A stretch of DNA of 64,000 nt, taken from contig NZ_CP037993.1 of NCBI RefSeq assembly GCF_004367745.1, forward strand, positions 2,232,001 to 2,296,000. The letters are read 5' to 3'. The translations under genes and the position numbers were made by a program. This stretch comes from Herbaspirillum huttiense (lineage in GTDB: Bacteria > Pseudomonadota > Gammaproteobacteria > Burkholderiales > Burkholderiaceae_D). Below are positions 44,440-52,861 of the stretch, piece after piece (positions within the stretch are counted from its first letter, which is position 1; each line of letters begins with the position of its first letter). Below the pieces are notes generated by a model. That model had not been told where the DNA came from. It was given only the letters and a program-made list of their open reading frames with translations, and ran no database searches.

Positions 44440-45600
44440 TCAACGCGGGGCTGCAGCCTGCCACAAGCGTGCCAGCTGTTCGCCGCTGTCCTTGAGCAAG
44501 CCCGGTGCCTGGGCGATGGCGTCCTGCAGGCTCATCGGTCCGAAGGTGATGGAGAAGCAACCGGAGAAGCTGGTTTGCAGCTTCTCCAGCGACTTGCGAT
44601 CGATTCCGCCCGAGAGCAGGGTGGTCGGCACCCCGGCGCGGCGCGCGCGCTGGCTGGCGATGAAGGGGGCCTTGCCGTGCAGGGTTTGTGCATCGCTGCG
44701 GCCTTCGCCGGTAATGAGCCAGTCTGCGCCCGCCAGCGCCTCATCCAGTCCGATATGGTCGGCCACGGTCTCGGCACCCGAGCGGAATTGCGCGCCCAGC
44801 ATCAGCAGTGCGTAACCGAGTCCGCCTGCCGCACCTGCGCCGGGCTGGCCGGCGGCATGGCGGCCGAGCGCCTGTTCCAGCACGCCGGCGAAGTGTGCCA
44901 GTGCGCCGTCCAGCAAGGCCACCTGCGCGGGCTGCACGCCTTTTTGCGGACCAAACACGGCGGTCGCTCCTTCCTCGCCGCACAAGGGATTGTCGACGTC
45001 GGACATCGCCACGAAATGGGCCTCCTTGACCCGCGCATCCAGCCCCGAGGCATCCACCTGCATCACGCGCTGCAGTTGTGCCGGCACCGGCGGCACGATC
45101 GCACCGGAGGCGTCAAGAAACTTCACGCCCAGCGCTGCCAGCAGCCCGGCACCGCCGTCGTTGGTGCTGCTGCCGCCAAGCGCTACCAGGAAATGACGGG
45201 CACCACGGTCCAGCAGTTGGCCGATGGCATCGCCGACGCCCAGCGTGGTGCGCTGGTCGACCGCGACGGCCATGCCGGCGGCATCGGTGATGCCAACGAT
45301 GGCGGCTGATTCCACGACGGCGCTGCCGTCCTTGAGGATGCCTACCGGAGCCGAGGCTGGCTGGCCGGCAGCATTGCGGCAGTCGACGGTCAGGCGCTCG
45401 CCGCCGGCGTGCATGAGGGCATCGAGCGTGCCTTCGCCGCCATCGGCAATCGGGCACAGCCGGACCTGAGCCTCGGGAAGTGCTGCCAGGATCCCGGCGC
45501 CAATGGCCGCAGCCACTTCCTCAGCGGAGAGCGAACCTTTGAAGGAGTCGGGAGCGATGACGACAATGGGGGCGCGACGGGAAGAGGCAGGGGTGGTCAT
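44440..45600 (-). CDS. Glycerate kinase (GarK/GlxK type)
   Basis: A 386-residue kinase of the type-2 glycerate kinase family that phosphorylates glycerate, in most members to 2-phosphoglycerate, in glyoxylate/glycolate and glucarate use. Signatures are VIAPDSFKGSLSAEEVA at the N-terminus, CPIADGGEGTLDAL, ALGGSSTNDGGAGLLAALG and GEGRSDAQTLHGKAP. Length is that of the family. It stands alone; no glyoxylate genes are seen nearby. The regiospecificity cannot be told from sequence here. Confidence 0.93.
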   Translation of the reverse strand: MTTPASSRRAPIVVIAPDSFKGSLSAEEVAAAIGAGILAALPEAQVRLCPIADGGEGTLDALMHAGGERLTVDCRNAAGQPASAPVGILKDGSAVVESAAIVGITDAAGMAVAVDQRTTLGVGDAIGQLLDRGARHFLVALGGSSTNDGGAGLLAALGVKFLDASGAIVPPVPAQLQRVMQVDASGLDARVKEAHFVAMSDVDNPLCGEEGATAVFGPQKGVQPAQVALLDGALAHFAGVLEQALGRHAAGQPGAGAAGGLGYALLMLGAQFRSGAETVADHIGLDEALAGADWLITGEGRSDAQTLHGKAPFIASQRARRAGVPTTLLSGGIDRKSLEKLQTSFSGCFSITFGPMSLQDAIAQAPGLLKDSGEQLARLWQAAAPR

Positions 45601-45891
45601 GATGATCGGCTTGTCCTGATGCGGGCGCGCTGCAGGGCAGGTCGCGCCGGAGGGTCTCGTTTTGATTGTGGTTCCGGAGGGTGGCCCGGCTCGGCTTGTT
45701 GCCGCGACATTATATAAGCAGCGCTGCGCTTCATTATGGCCACGCCGGTATAGGCAGTAATAACGCTTGGTGAAGATTGCTGCATCCTCGCGTCAATATG
45801 AATGAAGCGAGTAACAAATGGTAAGGAGATTGGCGAGCGCGGCGCCGCCGCGCCATAGTGTCAGGTTGGTGCCGTTGCGCCGCTGGAGTTC

Positions 45892-46146
45892 ATGATGAAG
45901 CCCTTACCGCGTTCCGCCTTGCTGATGGCCGTGCTGCCCGCCGCATTGCTGCTGGGCGGCTGTGTGGCCGTCCCTGCCAGTCCCTACAATGGCGCGGCAG
46001 TCTACCCGGCGCAGCCGGTGTATTCACCGTATTACGCCTATCCTGCTTATCCGGCGTATCCCGCCTATCCGGCTTATAGCTATCCGTCGTCGTCCTTCTA
46101 TTTCGGATACAGCAGCGGATGGGGTGGCCGCGGGCGCTGGCGCTGA
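45892..46146 (+). CDS. Small Tyr/Pro-repeat lipoprotein
   Basis: An 84-residue lipoprotein with the lipobox LLGGC at about residue 24. The mature chain is low-complexity: a run of YPA units, then aromatic/Gly-rich SSFYFGYSS and a basic GRGRWR tail. The start may be ATG 45892 or 45895. It is comparable in style to the secreted repeat protein at 2250. Function is unknown; an outer-membrane or surface location is likely. The 290 bp upstream hold only promoter-like AT-rich DNA. Confidence 0.72.
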   Translation: MMKPLPRSALLMAVLPAALLLGGCVAVPASPYNGAAVYPAQPVYSPYYAYPAYPAYPAYPAYSYPSSSFYFGYSSGWGGRGRWR

Positions 46147-46324
46147 GTGTTTTGCGCGAAACTGCGCGCCATCAGGCCGGTGAGCAGTTCAAAACCGGCT
46201 AAAATGTCGCCTTTGTTGATGGGTTAGCATGGCAGGGCTGGAGCGGACGGGGCGCATGAGCGGCCTGATCCGGAGCGCGCGGGCATGGACCGCAGTCGCT
46301 TATTCGCCGCTGTCTTCACACCGT

Positions 46325-47185
46325 ATGAGTTTTATCGTTTCGTCGACCCGAACAGACATCCTTGCCCGCTCCCGGCGCAGAACTGCGCTGGGTGTTGCTT
46401 CGTCCATACTGGTGCATGCCGTGTTGTTCATGTTCGTGCGCGCAAAGCTGAACGAAACGCCTCCGAGGCTGGAGTCTCCCGGCCGTCCCGATGCGCCCTT
46501 GCAGGTCAGTTTCATCCGTCCTGCTGCACCGGTGGTGCAACCGGAACCGCCCAAGCCCGCCCCGGAGCCCAAGAAGCCGGAGCCGGTCCAGAAGAAGCCG
46601 GTCGCCAAGCCGGCGCCTCGCCGTAGCGCCCCGGTGGCGCGTCCTTCGGTTCCCCAGCGGACCCCGTTGCCGGTGACCGAGGCACCCAGCCGCAATGCGG
46701 CTGCCGCTGCGCCGGCGGCTCCTGCGGAAGATTTCATGGCGTCGTTGAAGCGCAATCAACAGAAGCGAGAAGATGCCGAGCAGGCCGCTGCCCAGGAAAA
46801 TGCCGCGGCACGTGCCGCGGAAAATCCCTCTGCCAACGACATTGCCCGCGCCAATATCGCCTTTCAGGAACGGCGTGGCCGTGGCACCAATGGCGTATTT
46901 CAGATCATCAGCATGGGGCCGCGCGTGGCGCAGTACAGCTTCCGTGGCTGGACTACCGACCAGCGCCGCAGCCAGAACCAGCTGATTGAAGTCGACGCAG
47001 GGTTTGGGGGCAATGTGCAGCTGGCCGTGGTCAACAGCATGATTGCGCTGATCCGCCGCTACTACCAGGGCGACTTCAATTTCGATTCGCAGAAGCTGGG
47101 CCGCGTGGTGACCTTGTCGGCGCGGCAGGAAGATACCAAGGGGCTGCAGAATTTCCTGCTCAATGAGTTCTTTTCCGGGCGGTGA
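46325..47185 (+). CDS. TonB-like, proline-rich inner-membrane protein
   Basis: A 286-residue protein with a short cytoplasmic N-terminus, one TM segment (~25-40, LGVASSILVHAVLFMFV) and a long Pro/Lys/Ala-rich periplasmic stretch (~60-160; repeated EPKKPEP/KPAP units). A Glu/Ala-rich helix and a folded C-terminal domain (~195-286) follow. The layout is TonB-like, but the C-terminus does not show a clear TonB motif. The ATG at 46325 is chosen because it places the TM segment normally; frames to 46229 are also open. Function is not recognised. Confidence 0.7.
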   Translation: MSFIVSSTRTDILARSRRRTALGVASSILVHAVLFMFVRAKLNETPPRLESPGRPDAPLQVSFIRPAAPVVQPEPPKPAPEPKKPEPVQKKPVAKPAPRRSAPVARPSVPQRTPLPVTEAPSRNAAAAAPAAPAEDFMASLKRNQQKREDAEQAAAQENAAARAAENPSANDIARANIAFQERRGRGTNGVFQIISMGPRVAQYSFRGWTTDQRRSQNQLIEVDAGFGGNVQLAVVNSMIALIRRYYQGDFNFDSQKLGRVVTLSARQEDTKGLQNFLLNEFFSGR

Positions 47186-47282
47186 CTGATCGTGATGTCG
47201 CTGCGGCGATGGCGGTTGAATTGTCAGGGAAGGGCGGGCTAGGGTGTTTCGCGAAATGATGAAAAATGTTTTGCAGAAACAG

Positions 47283-47311
47283 TTGATTTAATAACACAAG
47301 CGCTCTATAAT
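47283..47311 (+). promoter_or_regulatory. Sigma-70 promoter of tRNA-Pro
   Basis: TTGATT (47283-47288), a 17-bp spacer and TATAAT (47306-47311), 13 bp before the tRNA. Confidence 0.85.
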
Positions 47312-47324
47312 CTTTGTCTTCAGT

Positions 47325-47401
47325 CGGGGCGTAGCGCAGCCTGGTAGCGTACTTGCATGGGGTGCAAGGGGTCGTGTGTTCGAATCACACCGTCCCGACC
47401 A
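47325..47401 (+). tRNA. tRNA-Pro(GGG), probable prophage attachment gene
   Basis: A 77-nt cloverleaf. The acceptor CGGGGCG pairs with CGTCCCG, the anticodon stem-loop is CTTGC-ATGGGGT-GCAAG (anticodon GGG), the T-loop is TTCGAAT, and CCA is encoded. An integrase gene on the opposite strand ends 63 bp after it, so the tRNA 3' end is the likely attB core, kept intact by the inserted element. Confidence 0.95.
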
Positions 47402-47439
47402 ATAGAATCAAGCAGTTGCGGCGAAAGCTGTACAGATAG

Positions 47440-47480
47440 ACAGCACTGTATATTAGGGATTCTCTAATATTCAGTGCTGT
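47440..47480. repeat. Two-part hairpin spanning the integrase stop codon
   Basis: ACAGCACTG pairs with CAGTGCTGT and, inside it, ATATTAG with CTAATAT (one T-T mismatch between), loop GGATTCT. On the plus strand a TTTGCTTTG tail follows; on the integrase strand there is no T-run. It may be a terminator of plus-strand (tRNA) transcription or an integrase arm/att feature. Confidence 0.6.
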
Positions 47481-48642
47481 TTTGCTTTGTGGGCCACGGT
47501 AACGGCAGATCGATTTCCGAGACCTGGGCAATCACTTCCTTGATGTAGATCTCGGATGTCTGCGGCGACGTATGTGCAAGCCGGGCCTGGATCTGCTCCA
47601 TCGGCAGCTTCGTTCGAGCTGCATCAGTCGCGCCGAGCGCGCGCAAATCCCTGAATTGAATCCTTTCTTCCGCAGGCGAGTCCTTGTTGATGCCGAGGCG
47701 GTCGCGTGCGCGGTCCCACATCGAGAACAGGCCGCTCTTTCCATAAGCCGTTCCTTTCCGAGTCGGGAAGAGGTAGCCGGTGATCAACGGCTTGCCATGG
47801 ACCTTGTATTCCCTCTTGATGGCGCGGGCACGCTGGATCACATCCCAAATCGCTGGGGTGATCAGGATGTCCACTGATTTGCCGCTGGTCTTCGCCGTCT
47901 TCGATGGCTTCAGCCGGATGTGGCCGCCGATTTCTCCCTCGATTTGCGATTCCTTGAGCGTGCGCACATCGACCGCACGCGCCCACAGCAGATAGGCTGC
48001 ATCGACCAGGCAGGCAAACATAGGGCCGCTGGCGGTGGGCAGCGCCTTGCCTGTGTCGGATCTGACCTTGCTCATCATGCCGGCCTGGCGGATCGCCTGC
48101 ACTTGCTCATGAGTGGGCAAAATCAGGCGGCGCTCCGTCTCATAGTCGTCCAGCTCAATCTGGTCGATGGGGTTGTCCTCGCGCAACCCTAGTTCGGAGA
48201 TGATGTACTTGAACAGCTTGCGCGCCAGGGCTGTGTACTTCTGAGCGGTATTCGGGCGGTCGCTGAAATTCTGCCGGAGGAACTGGGACCAGCTCTTGGT
48301 CGTAACCTGACGGGCCGAGAAGTCGGCAAACGCTTCGGCCATGGTGTCGAGGTATCGGCCATAGGTGGCCTGGGTTTCTTCGCTATAGCGCTTCAGCTTG
48401 TGCTTTTTGAACTCGGCGCAGGCGTAGGCCATGCTTTCATTGTCTACGGCATGCGTCAGCAAGCCCGCCAGCGCCAGGTGCATCGCAGCCTCTCCATCAG
48501 CGACCCTGGCCAGCTTGATCCATTTCCTGACCTGCTTGCTCTTTGGATCGACAATGGGCTCAGCTGGGAAAAACCAGTAGCTGTTATCTCGGATGTACAC
48601 GCGGCGGGGCAGGCCCTTGCCGGTCTTGCGGGAACGATTCAT
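47464..48642 (-). CDS. Phage tyrosine-recombinase integrase
   Basis: A 392-residue site-specific recombinase. There is an N-terminal arm-binding/core-binding part (~1-170, with SAM-like YSEETQATYGRYLD) and a catalytic domain ~175-385. Catalytic residues visible are Arg222 (LWARAVDV), Lys248 (RLKPSK), Arg334 in FRDLRALGATD, His357 (LAHTSP) and Tyr366 (SEIYIKE). The first residue of the usual HxxR motif is Arg331. It should integrate the element into tRNA-Pro(GGG). Its start overlaps the DUF4224 gene by 4 bp (ATGA). Confidence 0.92.
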   Translation of the reverse strand: MNRSRKTGKGLPRRVYIRDNSYWFFPAEPIVDPKSKQVRKWIKLARVADGEAAMHLALAGLLTHAVDNESMAYACAEFKKHKLKRYSEETQATYGRYLDTMAEAFADFSARQVTTKSWSQFLRQNFSDRPNTAQKYTALARKLFKYIISELGLREDNPIDQIELDDYETERRLILPTHEQVQAIRQAGMMSKVRSDTGKALPTASGPMFACLVDAAYLLWARAVDVRTLKESQIEGEIGGHIRLKPSKTAKTSGKSVDILITPAIWDVIQRARAIKREYKVHGKPLITGYLFPTRKGTAYGKSGLFSMWDRARDRLGINKDSPAEERIQFRDLRALGATDAARTKLPMEQIQARLAHTSPQTSEIYIKEVIAQVSEIDLPLPWPTKQNSTEY

Positions 48643-48866
48643 TTACGGATCAGGCGGAGTTTCGGTTCTTGTTTTTCCGGCGCTGCAGCAGCTTCCGGTC
48701 TGGTGGTGACATACACGCGGAGCACCATGATGGTGTTGTCCGGCCGGCGGTGGGCAGGAATACCCATTTCCTTCAGCCTCGCAAGCTGGTAGGCGGGCCG
48801 ATGGTAACCGGTGACGGCCACCACCTCCTGCTCGGTCAAGGTGATCGGCTCAGCGATTGCTTGCAT
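48639..48866 (-). CDS. DUF4224-like phage protein, excisionase position
   Basis: A 75-residue protein whose N-terminal half (LTEQEVVAVTGYHRPAYQLA, LKEMGIPAHRRPDNTIMVLR) matches the DUF4224 pattern, a small winged/MerR-like DNA-binding fold found beside phage integrases. Position suggests an excisionase or integrase regulator. It overlaps the integrase by 4 bp and shares one base (TAATG) with the gene upstream. Confidence 0.75.
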   Translation of the reverse strand: MQAIAEPITLTEQEVVAVTGYHRPAYQLARLKEMGIPAHRRPDNTIMVLRVYVTTRPEAAAAPEKQEPKLRLIRK

Positions 48867-49555
48867 TATTTGATCCTCCTGAACTCAATGACCCATACCC
48901 ACGGGTTTGTATCCCAGTTGCCGCCGGTGCTGCTCCATAGCTCGCGCCACGCGTCAAATGGGTCGGCCCAGTTCTTGGAGTGCGGCTCCGTCCGGAACGC
49001 GCTAAAGTAGTGATCACCACGGCCATGGTCGATTTTGTGGATCCCTTCGGCCAAGTAACGACTTCCCCACGCAGCCTCTCCTTCCCCATCCTGAAGGCGC
49101 TCCACGCGCACGCCTGTTATCTCTAGCAGGATGCGGCAGGCCCAGCGCGGCATGTGGATATTGGGACGCCACGGCTCGCCGTCATGAGCCTGGGTTGCTG
49201 CATATTCGACGCGCCGGCAGTGCTGCTGGTCGGGCACGTAGCGGGCTACACCGTATTTCACTGGTGCATCTGGGTGGCTGATCTCGACGACACCGCGCCA
49301 AGTCTCGCGTACCCACAGGCGGTCACCGACCTGGCCATAGGGGCAGGCTTTCATCAGCTGGGCATGGGATAGGTCATGCCACCGCATGGCGCTATCACGG
49401 AAGTGCCAGTCATACCCCGGCGTATCGGACCGACCAAACTGAGTGATCTTGCCGAAACCGCCGAGACGGATGATTTCACGCCTGGTGTTGGTCTTATGGC
49501 CAGCCAAAGTGGCGCGCACCATCGGTCCATTCATCAGCAGTGGTATCTCTCTCAT
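48866..49555 (-). CDS. Phage protein with ASCH-like domain
   Basis: A 229-residue protein that starts with IPLLMNGPMVRATLAGHKTNTRR, continues GDRLWVRETWRG, then HMPRWACRILLEITGVRVERL, and ends NPWVWVIEFRRI. This is the recurrent ASCH-type prophage family, linked to RNA binding by fold only. The start at 49555 overlaps the upstream stop as ATGA, so it is preferred over 49564. No function can be assigned beyond an early phage gene. Confidence 0.7.
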   Translation of the reverse strand: MREIPLLMNGPMVRATLAGHKTNTRREIIRLGGFGKITQFGRSDTPGYDWHFRDSAMRWHDLSHAQLMKACPYGQVGDRLWVRETWRGVVEISHPDAPVKYGVARYVPDQQHCRRVEYAATQAHDGEPWRPNIHMPRWACRILLEITGVRVERLQDGEGEAAWGSRYLAEGIHKIDHGRGDHYFSAFRTEPHSKNWADPFDAWRELWSSTGGNWDTNPWVWVIEFRRIK

Positions 49556-49965
49556 GGTGCGCACCCTTCCTCTGCAAGTTGAAGGGTGCTGTCCGGCCGC
49601 ACCTTCTTCAGCGCTTCGCGCATCCTGATAACCTCTTCCCGGTTCTCATCACGCCACTGCGCCCAGCTTTCGTGCGACAGCTTCCACTCCAGCCAATCTG
49701 GGTGATCTTCTGACGGCGCGAGCTGCTTGCGGCGACGGTCGGCGCAGTGCTGGCACAGCTGGAAGCAATGCTTGTTCGCGCGCTGGTGATGCGCACAGAT
49801 GAACAGCCCGCATCCATGCTCACCACCGCCAGGCTCGCCGCCGCAGACGTACGAAATGCCGCGATCAATCTCGTTCTTGCAGCCAGGGTGGTCCCAGTAA
49901 GCCGGCACGCCGTAGCCGATGTCGCGCTTGTGGGTGTCGTCGTATCCGATGCTCCAGCCCATCAT
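49552..49965 (-). CDS. Cys/His-rich phage protein, unknown
   Basis: A 137-residue protein starting MMGWSIGYDDTHKRDIGYGVPAYWDHPGC. It has a metal-binding-looking cluster (CGGEPGGGEHGCGLFICAHH, then CFQLCQHCADRR) and a charged helical tail. ATGA overlaps join it to both neighbours. The long open frame upstream to 50454 is a shadow of the next gene. Zinc binding is likely; the role is unknown. Confidence 0.65.
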   Translation of the reverse strand: MMGWSIGYDDTHKRDIGYGVPAYWDHPGCKNEIDRGISYVCGGEPGGGEHGCGLFICAHHQRANKHCFQLCQHCADRRRKQLAPSEDHPDWLEWKLSHESWAQWRDENREEVIRMREALKKVRPDSTLQLAEEGCAP

Positions 49966-51512
49966 GCACCGCCTTTCTGAGGCCCTGCGGCTGCTGCTGC
50001 CTTTGCAGAATCTGCTGCAGCGTGCAGCTCGGCAGCGAACGCGGCATCCCAGCCGGCGCCATGCTGCAGGACTGCGCGGGCCATACGATGGATCACGAAG
50101 GCCTGTTCCGCTTCTGCTTTGCGGGGGATATCGTGGCCAGCCCCGCGAAAAATTTCGGCGTAGGGCGCGCAACGGAAGTTCGGCATGCCGAGGACATAGG
50201 TCAGCTCCGGTGTCAGCGCATCCGGGAAGGCCGCGGTCGCTGGTGCGCTGCACTGACTGCAACGATAGGGTTTGAACCAAGGCTTGAAGCCGGGATGCAG
50301 CTGTTGATAGCGAGCATCCGTGATGTACTTGGCGTAGGCCGGCGTCGTGCTTTCCCATGCGATAGGCTCGGCTACCTGCGCGCCATAGGCGAATTGAATG
50401 GTCGCGCCAGGATGAAGCGGCGGAGTATTGGGCGGGAGCGAGCCATCGATCCAATCAGTGATCGGAGTTCCGTCGGCCGCGACCTCACGGAAAGCCACCG
50501 GCTGCGCCACCGCTGGCGAGGAGGAGGCTAGCTCTTCGACGGCCTTGTCATAGATCCGCTTGATGGTGTCCCATTCAATAGGTACATCCACTTGGTACGA
50601 GCCTTGGCCGTTGCATTCTTCGCAGCCGTCGTCGGGCTCTTCGTGGTTGCACTGGCTGCAGTGGTAAGTCGCCTTCTCGGCGAACTCGCCAGACAGCGCT
50701 GCCTTCGCCCCGTTCTCCGCTGTCAATCGGCGCGGCATCAGCACGTAGCCTTCAGGCGCGGACGATGCTGGCAGCGCGAGAGAGGCGGCATACTGACTGG
50801 CATATAGATGCAGCATGTCCGCCGTGTATAGCGGCTCACTGCCATCGCCCGAGCCGTTGTAGTGCGTTTCAGGAAGCGGCGGCGGGGTGCGCTGGGCAAG
50901 CAGCTTGCGGAGGGCCAGATACTCGCGCAGGAGCTGCACGATTCGTCCATGGCCCATGAAGTGCGGGCCATTCGCTGCATTGGTGTATGCATCGATCCAG
51001 ACCTGGATGCCGTCCAGTGGAGTGAGCTGCAGGCCGACCACTGGGCGGGCATCACCGATGGGTTTGCCCAGGATCCACAGGAACATGCAGAAGTTCGCCA
51101 CATCGCGCGGATCGCCTTTCTCGACGTGCTCGCGCAGCATGTAGGAGAGCTCGGCGGGGTCGCATTCCTGCCAGCCGCTGCGGCCTTTGGCGCGTGCGTC
51201 CGCCAATTTGGCCTTCATGACCTCGGCGAACTGATCCACCGCAACATCATCCGGATGCTTCACCGCGATATCGGCCGCGACCTGCAGCGAGACGACAGGA
51301 TGCGCAGTGCCACGCACGCCCAGCACGATATTGGCGCCCTTGTTCAGTGCCTCCAGCTCGGGTGGGGTCGGCTCCCAGGCCGAGAACATGAAATTCCCTT
51401 CAGCCGTCTGGACATCGAGGATTGGCAGGACGCCGCAGGACATATCCTTCCCGTCCCAGTCGGCTGGCGCGCCCAGTTGGCGCGTAGAGCCCTCAATGCG
51501 CTTAATCAGCAT
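49962..51512 (-). CDS. Large phage early protein, unknown, with DnaJ-like CxxC pairs
   Basis: A 516-residue protein. GGAGGTGATC lies directly before the ATG at 51512. The N-terminal half has no recognisable motif. The middle has a zinc-finger-like CSQCNHEEPDDGCEECNG followed by a YQVDVPIEWD strand, and the C-terminal half has another CSQC. Ala/Pro-rich linkers separate the parts, so it looks like a mosaic of short phage domains. Overlaps of 4 and 11 bp with its neighbours show it is part of the leftward early operon. Confidence 0.6.
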   Translation of the reverse strand: MLIKRIEGSTRQLGAPADWDGKDMSCGVLPILDVQTAEGNFMFSAWEPTPPELEALNKGANIVLGVRGTAHPVVSLQVAADIAVKHPDDVAVDQFAEVMKAKLADARAKGRSGWQECDPAELSYMLREHVEKGDPRDVANFCMFLWILGKPIGDARPVVGLQLTPLDGIQVWIDAYTNAANGPHFMGHGRIVQLLREYLALRKLLAQRTPPPLPETHYNGSGDGSEPLYTADMLHLYASQYAASLALPASSAPEGYVLMPRRLTAENGAKAALSGEFAEKATYHCSQCNHEEPDDGCEECNGQGSYQVDVPIEWDTIKRIYDKAVEELASSSPAVAQPVAFREVAADGTPITDWIDGSLPPNTPPLHPGATIQFAYGAQVAEPIAWESTTPAYAKYITDARYQQLHPGFKPWFKPYRCSQCSAPATAAFPDALTPELTYVLGMPNFRCAPYAEIFRGAGHDIPRKAEAEQAFVIHRMARAVLQHGAGWDAAFAAELHAAADSAKAAAAAGPQKGGA

Positions 51513-52434
51513 GATCACCTCCAGTGGTTGCGGTGGGAGCTGCATCGGCCTTGCTGGAGGCCTTTTTCTCCGCCTTGGCGCGCAGTGCTTGGATGGCGCC
51601 TTGCTGCGCCAGCAGCTCGTAGACGACAGCGGCGGGCAGTTCGATCACTTGATCGTCGGCGGGTTTTTCCTGCAGCACCTGGCGCACGTGTTCCGGAATG
51701 GCTTGCACCACCGCATCAACGGCCGAGACCATTGGCAGCACCGCGCGCGGAGGCGGGCTCCACGGCCGGATGGCGGCGGCGGTGATCTTCTTGCCGCCGG
51801 CGGCCGCGACGGTCTTCTTTGCCGAATCCAAGATCTCTGCGGCCTTGTCTCCATGCTCGCGCACGGCCTCAATGGCGGTGCTCGCCGCCGTCTCGCCGGC
51901 TCTGACCATCATTTGGACCGAGTGGGGCGCGGCCGATAACAGGAGCATCTGCTCAATGTGCTGGCGCGTTTTCCCTACCATCTTGGCGATTTCCTCGTTG
52001 TTGAGGCCGAACGCCTTCAGGCGGCGGTAACCTTCGGCCAGCTCCAGCGGGAGCAGCTTGCGGTTGTCCTGGCTCGTGAGGATGCGCGCCTGGCGCTCCA
52101 GGTCATTGCCTTCGAACGGTTCAATGCGGATCCATTCGATCTTCAGGCCCTCTGCGATGAGCTCTTGATCCGCAGTGGTGCGGCGGTGGCCGTCGATGAC
52201 ATCGACACCCTGGCCATCAGCGGACAAGCTCACCTCCAGGGGCGGCACCTTTCCGCCGCGGCGCTTGTGATCCTTCAGGCTCTCGATGTCATCGCGGTAG
52301 CCTGGCGCCTCGATGTCGCGCAGGTTGAAGCCGGGCAGGATCCGGATGGCGCTCGGGCGAGCCCACAGGCCGGCATCTGTGCGTTTGACCGCGCCGAGAT
52401 CCATAAGCTTGCGCCAGCTGGGTTTGGTAGACAT
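51502..52434 (-). CDS. ParB/KorB-like nuclease-domain protein of the prophage
   Basis: A 310-residue protein. The ParB N-terminal domain is visible at ~30-110 (IRILPGFNLRDIEAPGYRDD, VIDGHRRTTADQELI), followed by a helix-turn-helix region (LAEGYRRLKAFGLNNEEIAKMVGKTRQHI) and an Ala/Lys-rich C-terminus. The start at 52434 has AAGGAGCAGA upstream. No ParA gene is nearby, so a regulatory or DNA-binding role is as likely as partition. Confidence 0.85.
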   Translation of the reverse strand: MSTKPSWRKLMDLGAVKRTDAGLWARPSAIRILPGFNLRDIEAPGYRDDIESLKDHKRRGGKVPPLEVSLSADGQGVDVIDGHRRTTADQELIAEGLKIEWIRIEPFEGNDLERQARILTSQDNRKLLPLELAEGYRRLKAFGLNNEEIAKMVGKTRQHIEQMLLLSAAPHSVQMMVRAGETAASTAIEAVREHGDKAAEILDSAKKTVAAAGGKKITAAAIRPWSPPPRAVLPMVSAVDAVVQAIPEHVRQVLQEKPADDQVIELPAAVVYELLAQQGAIQALRAKAEKKASSKADAAPTATTGGDHAD

Positions 52435-52519
52435 TCTGCTCCTTCTCGTAATAGGGTATTGCGCGGATTTATTTGGCGTTGTGGCATGATCAAGTCTCGA
52501 CATACCAGAAGGCACACAA

Positions 52520-52861
52520 ATGACTGAGCATCTTTTCTGTTTGCATACATTTTTCGCCGCACCAGAAGACCAGGGTGGTGGAGAATTCCTTGTTGGGGTA
52601 ACACGCCGACAAGGTGGGTATGCAGGAAGAATTTCATTCAGCCAGCAAGGTGAAATTCGTAAGCCTCGCAAACTCATGCTTAGCTGGTTTAATCCGGGTA
52701 TTAAGCACTTCACCGATGAAATGCTTATCCGGATGGCGATTAACCAAGCTATCGAGGAGAAGCGTTTCTTGGCGGCTGTAGCTGGCGATGACCCCCTGAA
52801 GTTCGAGCTCAGGATGTCCACCGCGCCTTATTCAAATGAAGATCTGAAGTTTTTTAGTTAG
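52520..52861 (+). CDS. Rightward small gene inside the leftward arm
   Basis: A 113-residue acidic soluble protein without known motif. It runs against its neighbours, with GAAGGCAC 6 nt before its ATG and its own upstream AT-rich gap. Its stop overlaps the convergent rdgC stop by 8 bp. This is the layout of a 'moron', an extra gene with its own promoter. No membrane or toxin/antitoxin hallmark is visible. Confidence 0.6.
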   Translation: MTEHLFCLHTFFAAPEDQGGGEFLVGVTRRQGGYAGRISFSQQGEIRKPRKLMLSWFNPGIKHFTDEMLIRMAINQAIEEKRFLAAVAGDDPLKFELRMSTAPYSNEDLKFFS

